From positions 1 through 8,666 of the forward strand of contig CAMBNE010000028.1 in NCBI GenBank assembly GCA_945868935.1: DNA of 8,666 bases. Reading direction: 5' to 3'. Below the pieces are notes generated by a model. It was not told the DNA's origin. It did no database searches and worked only from the letters and a program-made list of their open reading frames with translations. Of this stretch, positions 1-5,888 are shown piece by piece. Made by a program: the position numbers and the translations under genes. Numbering within the stretch: the first letter of the stretch is position 1; every line of letters starts with the position of its first letter. This DNA comes from an uncultured Clostridia bacterium. GTDB taxonomy: Bacteria > Bacillota > Clostridia > Oscillospirales > Acutalibacteraceae.

Positions 1-834
1 CTTGATGAATTGGTTTCACCGTTAATTTTGAAAGGGCAACCACTGACACATATATGGTCGGAACACGGCGATGAACTTGGTATTTCACAAAGAACTCTTT
101 ACCGTTACATCGACCAAGGTGTTTTAAGCGTAGGAAACATTGACCTCAGACGAAAGGTTGCTTACAAGCCAAGACGGAAGAAAAAAGAAGTGTCCGAAGG
201 CTTTTTAAACCAAGAATTCCGCAAAAACCGAGGCTATGATGATTACCTGAAATATATGGAAAAACATCCCGATACACCCATAATTCAAATGGATACAGTA
301 AAGGGATGTCGTGAACAAGGGAAACGCCTTTTGACACTGCATTTCTGTAACACCAATATGATGCTGATGTTTCTTATGCGAGACGGCAAAGCCGATACCG
401 TAGTAGAGCAATTCGATATGCTGACAGGACTTTTAGGACTTGAAGAATTCCGCAAAGTCTTTCCTGTGATTCTCACCGATAACGGCAGCGAGTTCAAGCA
501 TACAAGAGATTTAGAAACTACCGAGGATGGTAAGAAGAGAACCAAGGTCTTTTACTGTGACCCTCAGGCATCCTGGCAAAAGCCACAGATTGAGAAGAAC
601 CACGAATTTATCCGTTATGTACTGCCAAAGGGCAAGACGTTAAATCCATACACGCAGGAAGATATGCTCCTTCTTGCCAACAATATTAACAGTATTCGCC
701 GAGAATCTCTTGGCAACAAATCCCCCTATGAAGCTACCACCGACAAGAGCATACTTCGGTTGATGGAGCTGATGGGATTACATACCGTACCGGCAGACGA
801 AGTGAACTTAACACCGGCACTGCTGAAACGGTAA
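1..834 (+). CDS. IS30-family transposase, 5' end outside the window
   Basis: DDE transposase that would cut and join the ends of its own insertion sequence. The frame is open to the first base of the window, so the TTG at 10 is probably internal and the true start lies upstream; 277 residues are visible. In order one sees a helix-turn-helix around 'LGISQRTLYRYI' (about bases 76-111), then the RNase H-like catalytic core. Its acidic residues are the Asp of 'QMDTVKG' (codon 292-294), the Asp of 'LTDNGSEF' (478-480) and the Glu of 'PQIEKNHEF' (592-594). The 'CDPQASWQKPQIEKN' stretch and the 'VLPKGKT' and 'LGNKSPYEAT' motifs are typical of IS30. No frameshift or stop is seen in the visible part, so the copy may be active if the missing N-terminus is intact. 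It reads toward the small ORF and mgtE but appears unrelated to them. Confidence 0.9.
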   Translation, partial: LDELVSPLILKGQPLTHIWSEHGDELGISQRTLYRYIDQGVLSVGNIDLRRKVAYKPRRKKKEVSEGFLNQEFRKNRGYDDYLKYMEKHPDTPIIQMDTVKGCREQGKRLLTLHFCNTNMMLMFLMRDGKADTVVEQFDMLTGLLGLEEFRKVFPVILTDNGSEFKHTRDLETTEDGKKRTKVFYCDPQASWQKPQIEKNHEFIRYVLPKGKTLNPYTQEDMLLLANNINSIRRESLGNKSPYEATTDKSILRLMELMGLHTVPADEVNLTPALLKR

Positions 835-905
835 CTTTAAACAATTGCAGATGGTGACCGCAACATATTTTTAAGCCAAGGCAGGTTGCGTTCACTTTGA
901 CAAAA
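1..905 (+). mobile_element. IS30-like insertion sequence, right-hand portion
   Basis: The transposase ends at 834, so the right end of the element should lie within roughly the next 100 bases. A segment near 886-903 (GTTGCGTTCACTTTGAC) is a plausible terminal repeat, because it partly mirrors GAAGTGAACTTAAC near the end of the transposase gene. The left end is outside the window, so no terminal inverted repeat or target duplication can be confirmed. The right boundary given here is a guess. Confidence 0.4.
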
Positions 906-1085
906 CGAGATTTCAATCTGTCTGCTTTGCCATGCAAAAAAGACAGTGAGATATATTAAATTTCGGCTTTTTGAGGGTATATATCCTCTTAAAAGCCTCA
1001 TAAAACCGCTTATTTGGCTTTTTGTTGTGAAATGGGTATATTTACCCTAACTTCACTTTGTCATTTAAGCTATATTGTAAGGTAT
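835..1085. other. Gene-free spacer after the transposase, with two hairpins
   Basis: No convincing reading frame is seen. Two inverted repeats stand out. At 965-997, GGCTTTT...AAAAGCC encloses GAGG...CCTC in a two-part stem. At 1034-1047, GGGTA/TACCC has a four-base loop. Neither is followed by a clear T-run on either strand, so I do not call them terminators. They could belong to the IS end or to the promoter region of the small ORF that follows. No good sigma-A promoter with correct spacing was found. Confidence 0.4.
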
Positions 1086-1343
1086 ATGAAAACAGAAAAC
1101 GGAGGAAGGTATTATGCTGAATTTATGTGTATTTATTTTTGTAATCTATGCGGTGAGCTACTCGGCAAAGGTGATTTTGTTCGGGCAGTCAGGCAGAAAA
1201 CGCACAAAGGCTTACTGCTCTGCAAAACGTGCAACGGCACAAGCGAACATATCAAATCAGCCGCACAAACGCAGAAAGCAGAACGTAGTAAAAATCAGGC
1301 AAACAAAAGCAGGACGTATGGGAAAAGCTCCCGTACGTCCTGT
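1086..1343 (+). pseudogene. Zinc-ribbon-like frame (CxxC...CxxC), possibly a frameshifted small gene
   Basis: This frame contains CNLCGELLGKGDF, about 22 residues, then LLLCKTCNG: two CxxC pairs spaced as in a zinc ribbon. A basic Lys/Arg/Gln-rich tail follows. Its in-frame ATG at 1086 has only a weak AAGG upstream, whereas the strong RBS serves the ATG at 1114 in another phase. Restoring one base in the T-tract near 1137-1141 would join that start to the zinc-ribbon frame. The frame stays open to 1511, but everything past the terminator (1311-1341) lies antisense to mgtE, so the end given is arbitrary. Function unknown; a small zinc-binding nucleic-acid-associated protein would be the generic guess. 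Confidence 0.3.
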
Positions 1344-1407
1344 TGTTTTAGTATCATATATTCAGAATTGTGGTGGCGATTCCGAAGTAAATCAACAGCG
1401 ACAGTGA
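1114..1407 (+). CDS. Small ORF with strong RBS, doubtful hypothetical protein
   Basis: The ATG at 1114 has a textbook Shine-Dalgarno (GGAGG at 1101-1105, 8-base spacer), the best argument for translation here. The 97-residue product starts with a hydrophobic stretch (LNLCVFIFVIYAVSYSAK) and continues as a basic, low-complexity tail. Against it, the last 25 or so codons run through a strong terminator (1311-1341) and then antisense into the end of mgtE, which a real gene would rarely do. The overlapping frame one base back reads a more protein-like zinc-ribbon sequence. The ORF may be a frameshifted remnant whose start is here and whose body is in the other frame. I do not recognise the family. 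Confidence 0.3.
   Translation: MLNLCVFIFVIYAVSYSAKVILFGQSGRKRTKAYCSAKRATAQANISNQPHKRRKQNVVKIRQTKAGRMGKAPVRPVVLVSYIQNCGGDSEVNQQRQ
1311..1341 (-). terminator. Intrinsic terminator of mgtE, probably bidirectional
   Basis: A 13-bp stem (AGGACGTATGGGA with TCCCGTACGTCCT, one G-T wobble) closes a five-base loop. On the minus strand it lies 13 bases after the mgtE stop and is followed by GCTTTTGTTTG. On the plus strand it is followed by GTTGTTTTA and could stop transcripts from the small ORF or the IS. Confidence 0.85.
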
Positions 1408-2724
1408 GTCGCAGACTGTTGAAATCAGCGGATTTGCCATTACGGCAGGGTCAAAGCCGATTTTGCTTGCCAGCAAAGGCAGGCTTGAGCCTACAAGCTT
1501 TGACATCATAATCGTTCCCAAGAGAGTGAGCGAAACAACAAGCGCAATCATAAACGCATTCGGGTTGCCGTTTAAGTCAAAAATCATCAGCTTTATGAAG
1601 TTAGCCGCCGCAAGCGTTGCGCCGCAGAGAATTGAAACCCTCAGCTCCTTCCACAAAACCCTGAACATACTTTTGAACTCGATTTCACCGAGCGAAAGCG
1701 CACGGATAACCGACACCGAAGCCTGAGAGCCTGCGTTACCGCCCGAGCCCGTAATCATCGGGATAAATGTTGAAAGCACAATTACGCTTGCAAGAGCGCC
1801 CTCGAACGAGGCAATAATCGCACTTGTAAACGTAGCCGAAAGCATAAGCACAAGCAGCCACGGGATACGCTTGCGGTAAATTCCCCACACGCTTGTTTTC
1901 ATATACGGCTTATCCGACGGCAGAACGGCTGCCATCTTCTCAATATCCTCGGTAGCCTCTTCCTGAATAACGTCGATAGCGTCGTCGATTGTTACAATGC
2001 CGACAAGCCTGTTTTCGTTATCGACAACGGGCAGTGCAAGGAAATTGTAGTTTGAAAACATCTGAGCAACCTGCTCCTGGTCGTCGAGGGTATTGACCGA
2101 AATGACGTTTTCCTCCATCAAATCATTCACAAGGTCGTCATCGTCAGCCAACAGCAAATCCTTGACGGTTGAAATACCGATTAGCCTGTTGTTGTTATCG
2201 GTAACATAGCAGGTGTAAATTGTTTCTTTGTCAACGCCCGTTCTTCTGATTCTCTTGATTGCCATTTCGGCGGTCATATCGGGACGGAGAACAATAAACT
2301 CCGTCGTCATAATCGAGCCTGCACTGTCCTCGGGATATTTCAGAAGCTCGTTAATCTGCTTTCTCATATCCTTGTCAGCCTGTCGCAGAATACGCTTTAC
2401 AACGTTTGCAGGCATTTCCTCGATAAGGTCAACTGCGTCGTCGACAAACAGCTCGTCTACAACCTCTTTAAGCTCGCTGTCGCTGAAGCCGTGAATAAGG
2501 AACTCCTGAGTTTCGTCATCCATTTCAACAAAGGTTTCTGCGGCAAGCTCTTTTGGCAGAATGCGAAAAAGAATAGGCGTTTTTTCATCCTGCAGCTCCT
2601 CAAAAATCGCAGCAATATCGTACGGTTTCATCGTAGTGAGGATATCTCGCAGGGTATTGAACTTTCTCTCTTCAAGCAACACCCTTATGGTTTCCGTAAG
2701 CGTTACGTTAACCTGTTCCATCAT
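1354..2724 (-). CDS. mgtE: Magnesium transporter MgtE
   Basis: Homodimeric Mg2+ channel of the cytoplasmic membrane. It closes when its cytosolic domains bind Mg2+, so it both imports and gauges the ion. The 456 residues match the usual family length. In order: an acidic helical MgtE N-domain (about 20-135), a CBS pair (about 138-260, with 'GISTVKDLLL' and 'VGIVTIDDAIDVI'), a connecting helix, and five membrane segments (about 285-455). The family signature 'PMITGSGGNAGSQ' is at 322-334 and the pore helix 'NPLISTVCDSLSLL' carries the conserved ion-binding Asp at 439. The start has two adjacent ATGs; GGAGG at 2730-2734 is 5 bases from the first and 8 from the second, so translation may begin at 2721. 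The gene stands alone with its own promoter, leader and terminator. Confidence 0.96.
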   Translation of the reverse strand: MMEQVNVTLTETIRVLLEERKFNTLRDILTTMKPYDIAAIFEELQDEKTPILFRILPKELAAETFVEMDDETQEFLIHGFSDSELKEVVDELFVDDAVDLIEEMPANVVKRILRQADKDMRKQINELLKYPEDSAGSIMTTEFIVLRPDMTAEMAIKRIRRTGVDKETIYTCYVTDNNNRLIGISTVKDLLLADDDDLVNDLMEENVISVNTLDDQEQVAQMFSNYNFLALPVVDNENRLVGIVTIDDAIDVIQEEATEDIEKMAAVLPSDKPYMKTSVWGIYRKRIPWLLVLMLSATFTSAIIASFEGALASVIVLSTFIPMITGSGGNAGSQASVSVIRALSLGEIEFKSMFRVLWKELRVSILCGATLAAANFIKLMIFDLNGNPNAFMIALVVSLTLLGTIMMSKLVGSSLPLLASKIGFDPAVMANPLISTVCDSLSLLIYFGIATTILNI

Positions 2725-2785
2725 CTTTCCTCCTTTTTAATTCAAGTGGAGTAAAGACGTGTGTTCCAAGGGCAGACTACGCCAT

Positions 2786-2867
2786 AAAAAAGGCGCAAAA
2801 ATCACGAAAACAAAATGAACGCAAAAGCGAACATTTTATTTCTACTTCGCCCGGGTACAGCGCCTTT
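2786..2867 (-). terminator. Candidate attenuator terminator in the mgtE leader
   Basis: On the transcript strand AAAGGCGC (2860-2867) pairs with GCGCCTTT (2789-2796), and the second arm runs into six T (2786-2791). Between the arms lies a second hairpin: AAAATG/CATTTT, a T-T internal loop, CGC/GCG and a TTTT loop (2815-2840). An outer helix, GCAGAT/GTCTGC (2874-2879 with 2772-2777), could close the whole. It lies between the promoter and the mgtE start, so it should stop most transcripts unless disrupted. Nearly the whole leader ORF is inside the fold, which suggests that its translation controls termination. Confidence 0.7.
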
Positions 2868-2885
2868 ATTACCATCTGCGTCCAT
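2802..2885 (-). CDS. 27-residue leader peptide upstream of mgtE (candidate regulatory uORF)
   Basis: The ORF starts with ATG at 2885, preceded by GAGGTG (2894-2899) at an 8-base spacing, and ends with TGA at 2802-2804. The peptide begins MDADGNKGAVPGRSRNK and ends in a hydrophobic MFAFAFILFS. The start is acidic, the middle basic, the tail membrane-like. The stop lies five bases before the 3' arm of the terminator, and the 5' arm is codons 7-9 (Lys-Gly-Ala). Known mgtL leader peptides of enterobacteria use acidic/Pro codons near the start that destabilise ribosomes when Mg2+ is low; MDADG is reminiscent. This link is inference. Alternatively the ORF is accidental and the RNA is a structured element without translation. 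Confidence 0.55.
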   Translation of the reverse strand: MDADGNKGAVPGRSRNKMFAFAFILFS

Positions 2886-2913
2886 TAAGTTTTCACCTCT
2901 TAATCTTATTATT

Positions 2914-2927
2914 CGGGCACAAGCCCG
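2914..2927 (-). other. Hairpin at the 5' end of the mgtE transcript
   Basis: CGGGC/GCCCG with a four-base loop, directly after the predicted transcription start. Such a cap-like stem could protect the 5' end of the leader RNA or be part of a sensing fold. Confidence 0.5.
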
Positions 2928-2936
2928 TACATATTT

Positions 2937-2965
2937 ATTTTAGTCCAAAAATAAAGTGTTGTCAA
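2937..2965 (-). promoter_or_regulatory. Sigma-A promoter of mgtE
   Basis: Perfect -35 TTGACA (2960-2965), a 17-base spacer and -10 TAAAAT (2937-2942) on the minus strand. Transcription should begin near 2930, giving a leader of about 205 bases before mgtE. Confidence 0.85.
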
Positions 2966-2968
2966 CAC
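2956..2968. promoter_or_regulatory. 13-bp palindrome overlapping the mgtE -35 box, possible operator
   Basis: GTGTTG and CAACAC are perfect inverted arms around one central base, and they include the -35 hexamer. A repressor bound here would block RNA polymerase. No regulator is encoded nearby, and the -35 consensus itself contributes part of the symmetry. Confidence 0.35.
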
Positions 2969-3086
2969 AATAATTTAGTTCGGAGAATGGAAAGTGGAGT
3001 TAGTGCAGGGTGCCCCTGCAGACAAATTTATGAAGAAAATCAAAATCTGTTTAACGTGAATATATTTACAATAAAACGTAAGTTGT

Positions 3087-3124
3087 ATCTTGCGTAAGAT
3101 TTAGAAAAATGTCTGACTCCCGAG
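3087..3124. repeat. Intergenic repeat R, copy 1
   Basis: Begins ATCTTGCGTAAGAT, itself an inverted repeat (ATCTT/AAGAT), and ends GACTCCCGAG. It matches copy 2 over all 38 bases, then diverges into a GC hairpin where the other copies continue with ATACC. Confidence 0.8.
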
Positions 3125-3141
3125 GTCGAGTGCCTCGACGC

Positions 3142-3217
3142 GCAAATCGAGTGGAAAAGTCGGATATTAAGATAAAAACGGTTGCCCGAATTATAAATCG
3201 ATATATAGGTAACGTTT
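3142..3217. repeat. 76-base module M, copy 1
   Basis: Starts GCAAATCGAG and ends GGTAACGTTT. The same module, clearly homologous though not identical, is at 5917-5992. Both lie beside a short GC-rich hairpin of unrelated sequence. Confidence 0.75.
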
Positions 3218-3253
3218 GTATTACAATCGTGGGAACAGATGAAGTAAAGTAGC

Positions 3254-3296
3254 ATCTTGCGTAAGATTTAGAAAAATGTCTGACTCCCGAGATACC
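3254..3296. repeat. Intergenic repeat R, copy 2
   Basis: 43 bases from ATCTTGCGTAAG to GAGATACC, differing from copy 3 at a single position (T for C in GTCTGAC). It lies just beyond the terminator of amylase A, at the place copy 3 occupies after amylase B. Confidence 0.85.
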
Positions 3297-3344
3297 GAGG
3301 TTTAGCTAAACACCGACTTATATAACGGACTAAAAAAACGGACT

Positions 3345-3378
3345 AAAAAAGTCGGACACCGTTTTTTCGATGTCCGAC
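3345..3378 (-). terminator. Intrinsic terminator of amylase A
   Basis: On the minus strand GTCGGACATCG and CGGTGTCCGAC form an 11-bp stem (one wobble) with an AAAAAA loop, followed by TTTTTT (3345-3350). It lies 23 bases after the amylase stop codon. Confidence 0.92.
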
Positions 3379-3401
3379 CGTTTGAATTTTACAGATTTTT
3401 A

Positions 3402-5657
3402 TTACTTGAGGTATGTGCCGGTTGTGCCAATCTGACCGCTGATTCCGGTAAATCCTGATGCGCAGCATACATATACTCTCATATTTGCAGTACCGATTGA
3501 CGGAACTGTGAGTGTGCCGTTTGTAACATTCTGAACGTCACCTGTTACGGCGTCAATGTACTTGCCGTTGGGGATGTTCTTGAATGTTGCGCCGCCTGAA
3601 ATTGCAACGCATGCAAGGCTGTCTACGCCTTCGCTTGTGTTAGTATAACGGCGGATGAATGCCATATCGTTGCTTGAAACGTAGTTGCTGTCAGTTGTGT
3701 ACTGTCCCTTCTGGAGTGCAGGAACAGCTCTTCTTATCTGGTTGAGCTGCTGGAGATGAACAGCAAGCGGTGCGTTGAGTGTGGTTGCAACTGCGCCTGT
3801 TGCATTCTCATATGTACCAAAGCCTGTAGCAGTTACGTTACCCTCGATGTTGTCACCGAAGTAAGCACGTCCTGTTGTTGAGAGGGGTGCGTTAGGACCA
3901 ACGTCCATCGGAACGCCTGCCTGGAACTGAAGCTCACTGCCGTAGTAAAGACAAGGAATACCACGGAAAGCAAACATCAGGTCGAGGTTCTCAGCCCAAG
4001 CCTGTGTTGAGCCTGTGTAACGGCAGTCCATATCGGGGCCGTAGTCGTGTGAGTCAACATAAGTTACGTTCCATGTTGAATCGTTGTAGTACGGATCCTC
4101 TTCAAGAGCACGGCGATAAGCATTGCGTGCGTTGCCGAAGTTCCAGTGCATCGGGAAGTCGATAACGCCTGTGCCGTTTGCCTTGCTGTAATCGGGTGTG
4201 TGATATGTAATACCATTAAGGTATACGTTATCCGAAGTAGGCTGCTGTGTTGTATTGTTATTGGCATTGTAGTGCTGAATAGTAATGTCAACATTACCAA
4301 TCGGGTCGTCGCCTAATTTAAGGCTGCCTGTTTCAGCCCATGTATAGAACGGAGCTGAAATTGAAGCGTTGCCCTTGTTCCAGAATTCGCTTACACGTGT
4401 GCAAACCTCACCGAATACGTAGAAGTTATCGCCGCCTGTCTTAAGCCATGACGGGAAGTAGAACTGGTTGAGAGTAAGTCTTGAAACGTGCTTTTCGGTA
4501 TCCATTCTGAAAGCGTCAACACCCATACCAATGTAGTTGTTGTAAACATTGTTAAGATACTCTGCTACCTTGGGATTCTCTGTGTTGATATCAACGCAGT
4601 CGCCGGCAATCTGACCTGTCTGAACAGACGGGCTTTCCCAACTTAAATCCTTATAATGATGGAAATAGTTTTCAGTATCATGGCTGCCGCTGTCCATTTC
4701 CTTAGTATCTTTCATTATGTTAAGTCTTGCCTGGTACTGATAGCCGGGCTCAAGGCTGTCATAATTCGGGAAGGTCTTTGCAAGGTCAGAGTCGGGAATA
4801 ATCTGCATACAATCGATTGAAGCAAGGTCCTGAACTGAGTCATATACCTTTTCAAACATAGGAGCAAGTGTTGCCTCGCCGAAGTTACCTGCGTGGTTAA
4901 TAACAACGTCCTGAACAATCTTCATACCCTTATCGTGTGCAGCGTAGATAAGATCCTGATATGTTGCGCCTTCGCTCTCGTAACGAACGTCTACTGTTGA
5001 GAAGTCAAATGCGTGGTAGCCGTGATAGTCATAGCCCGAAGCGTTTGTTACAACAGGAGTAATCCAGATTGCCGAGAAGCCGAGAGCCTTTATGTAGTCG
5101 AGCTTGTCGATAAGTCCCTGGAAGTCACCTCTCCAAGCAGGGTCGGAATCGGGGTTGTTAGCTGTTGAGTCATCCCAGCAATGAACGTTGTTGCCTGTGT
5201 CGCCGTCATAGAAACGTGTTGTGATTACAAAGTAGATTGTATCCTCACGCAAATCGGTTCTTGTCCAGTCGTCGGTCTGACCGGGCTCGTGGTCAAACCA
5301 TCTGCCGTTTCTGTACCACCACTCACCTGAGTTTCTGGTAAGCTCCTTGGACTGTTCGCCGTTTGTAACAAAAAGCATATTGATTTTAGTTACATTGTTG
5401 AATGTGTATCCGTAGTAGTTGTTGCCCTCTTTGGACATAGCTTTACCCGGATAGTCGGTTGAAATGTTCTGCGGAAGGCTGTTCCAATAATAAATTGTCG
5501 GTGCGCCGTCCTCGCAGTAATAATGCACCTTGATGCTGCTTGACGCTGCCGTGTTGCTGTCGCCGTCAACCGTAGCTGCACTTGTTGAGATAACTGCGAC
5601 AGTGCATACAACACAAACTGCCAAAATCAAAGCAAGTATTTTTTTAAATTTTGCCAT
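3402..5657 (-). CDS. Secreted GH13 alpha-amylase with CBM26-like starch-binding domain (copy A)
   Basis: Extracellular endo-acting enzyme that should cut alpha-1,4 bonds of starch. Start chosen at MAKFKK (5657): AGGAGG is at 5665-5670, 7 bases upstream, and a signal peptide follows (KK, hydrophobic core, cut near 'STSA', residues 22-28). The longer frame from 5690 would place the RBS inside the gene. Residues 42-120 form an aromatic-rich CBM26-like module ('VHYYCEDG', 'IYYWNSLP', 'GEWWYRNGRW'). A linker follows, then the GH13 barrel (about 138-630) with region I DVVINH (Asp250), nucleophile Asp386 in 'FRMDTEKH', acid/base Glu417 in 'FGEVC', and 'YVDSHD' (Asp538). A C-terminal beta domain ends in 'ASGFTGISGQIG'. 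There is no dockerin, sortase signal or membrane anchor among its 751 residues, so it is probably released. It is followed by its own terminator and is paralogous to the broken copy B upstream. Confidence 0.95.
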   Translation of the reverse strand: MAKFKKILALILAVCVVCTVAVISTSAATVDGDSNTAASSSIKVHYYCEDGAPTIYYWNSLPQNISTDYPGKAMSKEGNNYYGYTFNNVTKINMLFVTNGEQSKELTRNSGEWWYRNGRWFDHEPGQTDDWTRTDLREDTIYFVITTRFYDGDTGNNVHCWDDSTANNPDSDPAWRGDFQGLIDKLDYIKALGFSAIWITPVVTNASGYDYHGYHAFDFSTVDVRYESEGATYQDLIYAAHDKGMKIVQDVVINHAGNFGEATLAPMFEKVYDSVQDLASIDCMQIIPDSDLAKTFPNYDSLEPGYQYQARLNIMKDTKEMDSGSHDTENYFHHYKDLSWESPSVQTGQIAGDCVDINTENPKVAEYLNNVYNNYIGMGVDAFRMDTEKHVSRLTLNQFYFPSWLKTGGDNFYVFGEVCTRVSEFWNKGNASISAPFYTWAETGSLKLGDDPIGNVDITIQHYNANNNTTQQPTSDNVYLNGITYHTPDYSKANGTGVIDFPMHWNFGNARNAYRRALEEDPYYNDSTWNVTYVDSHDYGPDMDCRYTGSTQAWAENLDLMFAFRGIPCLYYGSELQFQAGVPMDVGPNAPLSTTGRAYFGDNIEGNVTATGFGTYENATGAVATTLNAPLAVHLQQLNQIRRAVPALQKGQYTTDSNYVSSNDMAFIRRYTNTSEGVDSLACVAISGGATFKNIPNGKYIDAVTGDVQNVTNGTLTVPSIGTANMRVYVCCASGFTGISGQIGTTGTYLK

Positions 5658-5706
5658 AGATTTTCCTCCTAATGACAGATAATTATACATTGTATATTAT
5701 AAATTA

Positions 5707-5753
5707 GTAATAAAAATATATATTTCTTTTTTAGAATTATATATTTTTATTAC
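5707..5753. repeat. Long AT-rich inverted repeat in the amylase A leader
   Basis: Two 21-base arms, GTAATAAAAATATATATTTCT and its near-perfect complement (20 of 21 pairs), are separated by five T. They lie about 50 bases upstream of the start codon. In copy B only the centre (ATTTCT...AGAATTATA, near 8494-8516) keeps the symmetry. The conserved core could be an operator; in A the transcript would fold into a long A-U hairpin. Confidence 0.7.
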
Positions 5754-5798
5754 CTTCCAAAAATTCACTCATTTATTTAGATATAATATACAAAAAAA

Positions 5799-5843
5799 GC
5801 AAGCTTTCTCCAAAATATTATAAAAATCAAGGAAAAAGAGTGC
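5799..5843 (-). terminator. Terminator-like hairpin in the amylase A leader (attenuator candidate)
   Basis: On the minus strand an imperfect stem is followed by seven T (5792-5798). Compared with copy B, two positions in the GC part are no longer complementary (they would face each other as G and A), so this version should be weaker. It lies about 15-20 bases after a predicted promoter and about 140 bases before the amylase start. It could also be the remnant of an older upstream gene's terminator. Confidence 0.5.
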
Positions 5844-5859
5844 AATATTATTGTCATAT

Positions 5860-5888
5860 TTTATAGTTATCCCTTTTTGTAAGGTAAA
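5860..5888 (-). promoter_or_regulatory. Candidate sigma-A promoter upstream of amylase A
   Basis: Minus strand: -35 TTTACC (5883-5888), 17-base spacer, -10 TATAAA (5860-5865). The same elements occur identically before copy B. A second possible -10 (TATAAT) lies nearer the gene but lacks a -35. Confidence 0.55.

Larger units (their letters stand above)
2985..3345. other. Intergenic repeat patchwork between mgtE and amylase A
   Basis: No credible gene. It holds a perfect 7-bp hairpin at 3004-3020 (TGCAGGG/CCCTGCA), two copies of a roughly 40-base repeat (3087-3124, 3254-3296), a 6-bp GC hairpin at 3125-3139 (GTCGAG/CTCGAC) and a 76-base module (3142-3217). The last three types recur, as sequence or as position, in the amylase A-B spacer. 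Confidence 0.7.

Noticed and set aside
1014..1511. Full 165-residue plus-strand frame across the mgtE 3' end
   Set aside because: Its second half passes through the terminator and is antisense to mgtE; only the CxxC part deserves attention, and that is listed separately.
2725..2930. M-box (ykoK) Mg2+ riboswitch before mgtE
   Set aside because: The leader is about 205 bases and I do not see the conserved M-box blocks; the visible structure is a uORF within a terminator. A model search would decide.
3040..3255. 71-residue minus-strand frame downstream of amylase A
   Set aside because: Lies entirely in the repeats and has no RBS; no recognisable domain.
3087..3296. CRISPR array
   Set aside because: Only two local copies of the repeat with a 129-base interval containing another repeat family, and no cas genes.
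4064..4300. Alternate-frame ORFs within the amylases and within mgtE
   Set aside because: Shadows of well-supported genes in other frames, without RBS or domains.
5658..5690. Upstream ATG for amylase A (and the equivalent at 8464 for copy B)
   Set aside because: These would place the AGGAGG inside the coding sequence and put 11 residues before an otherwise ideal signal peptide.
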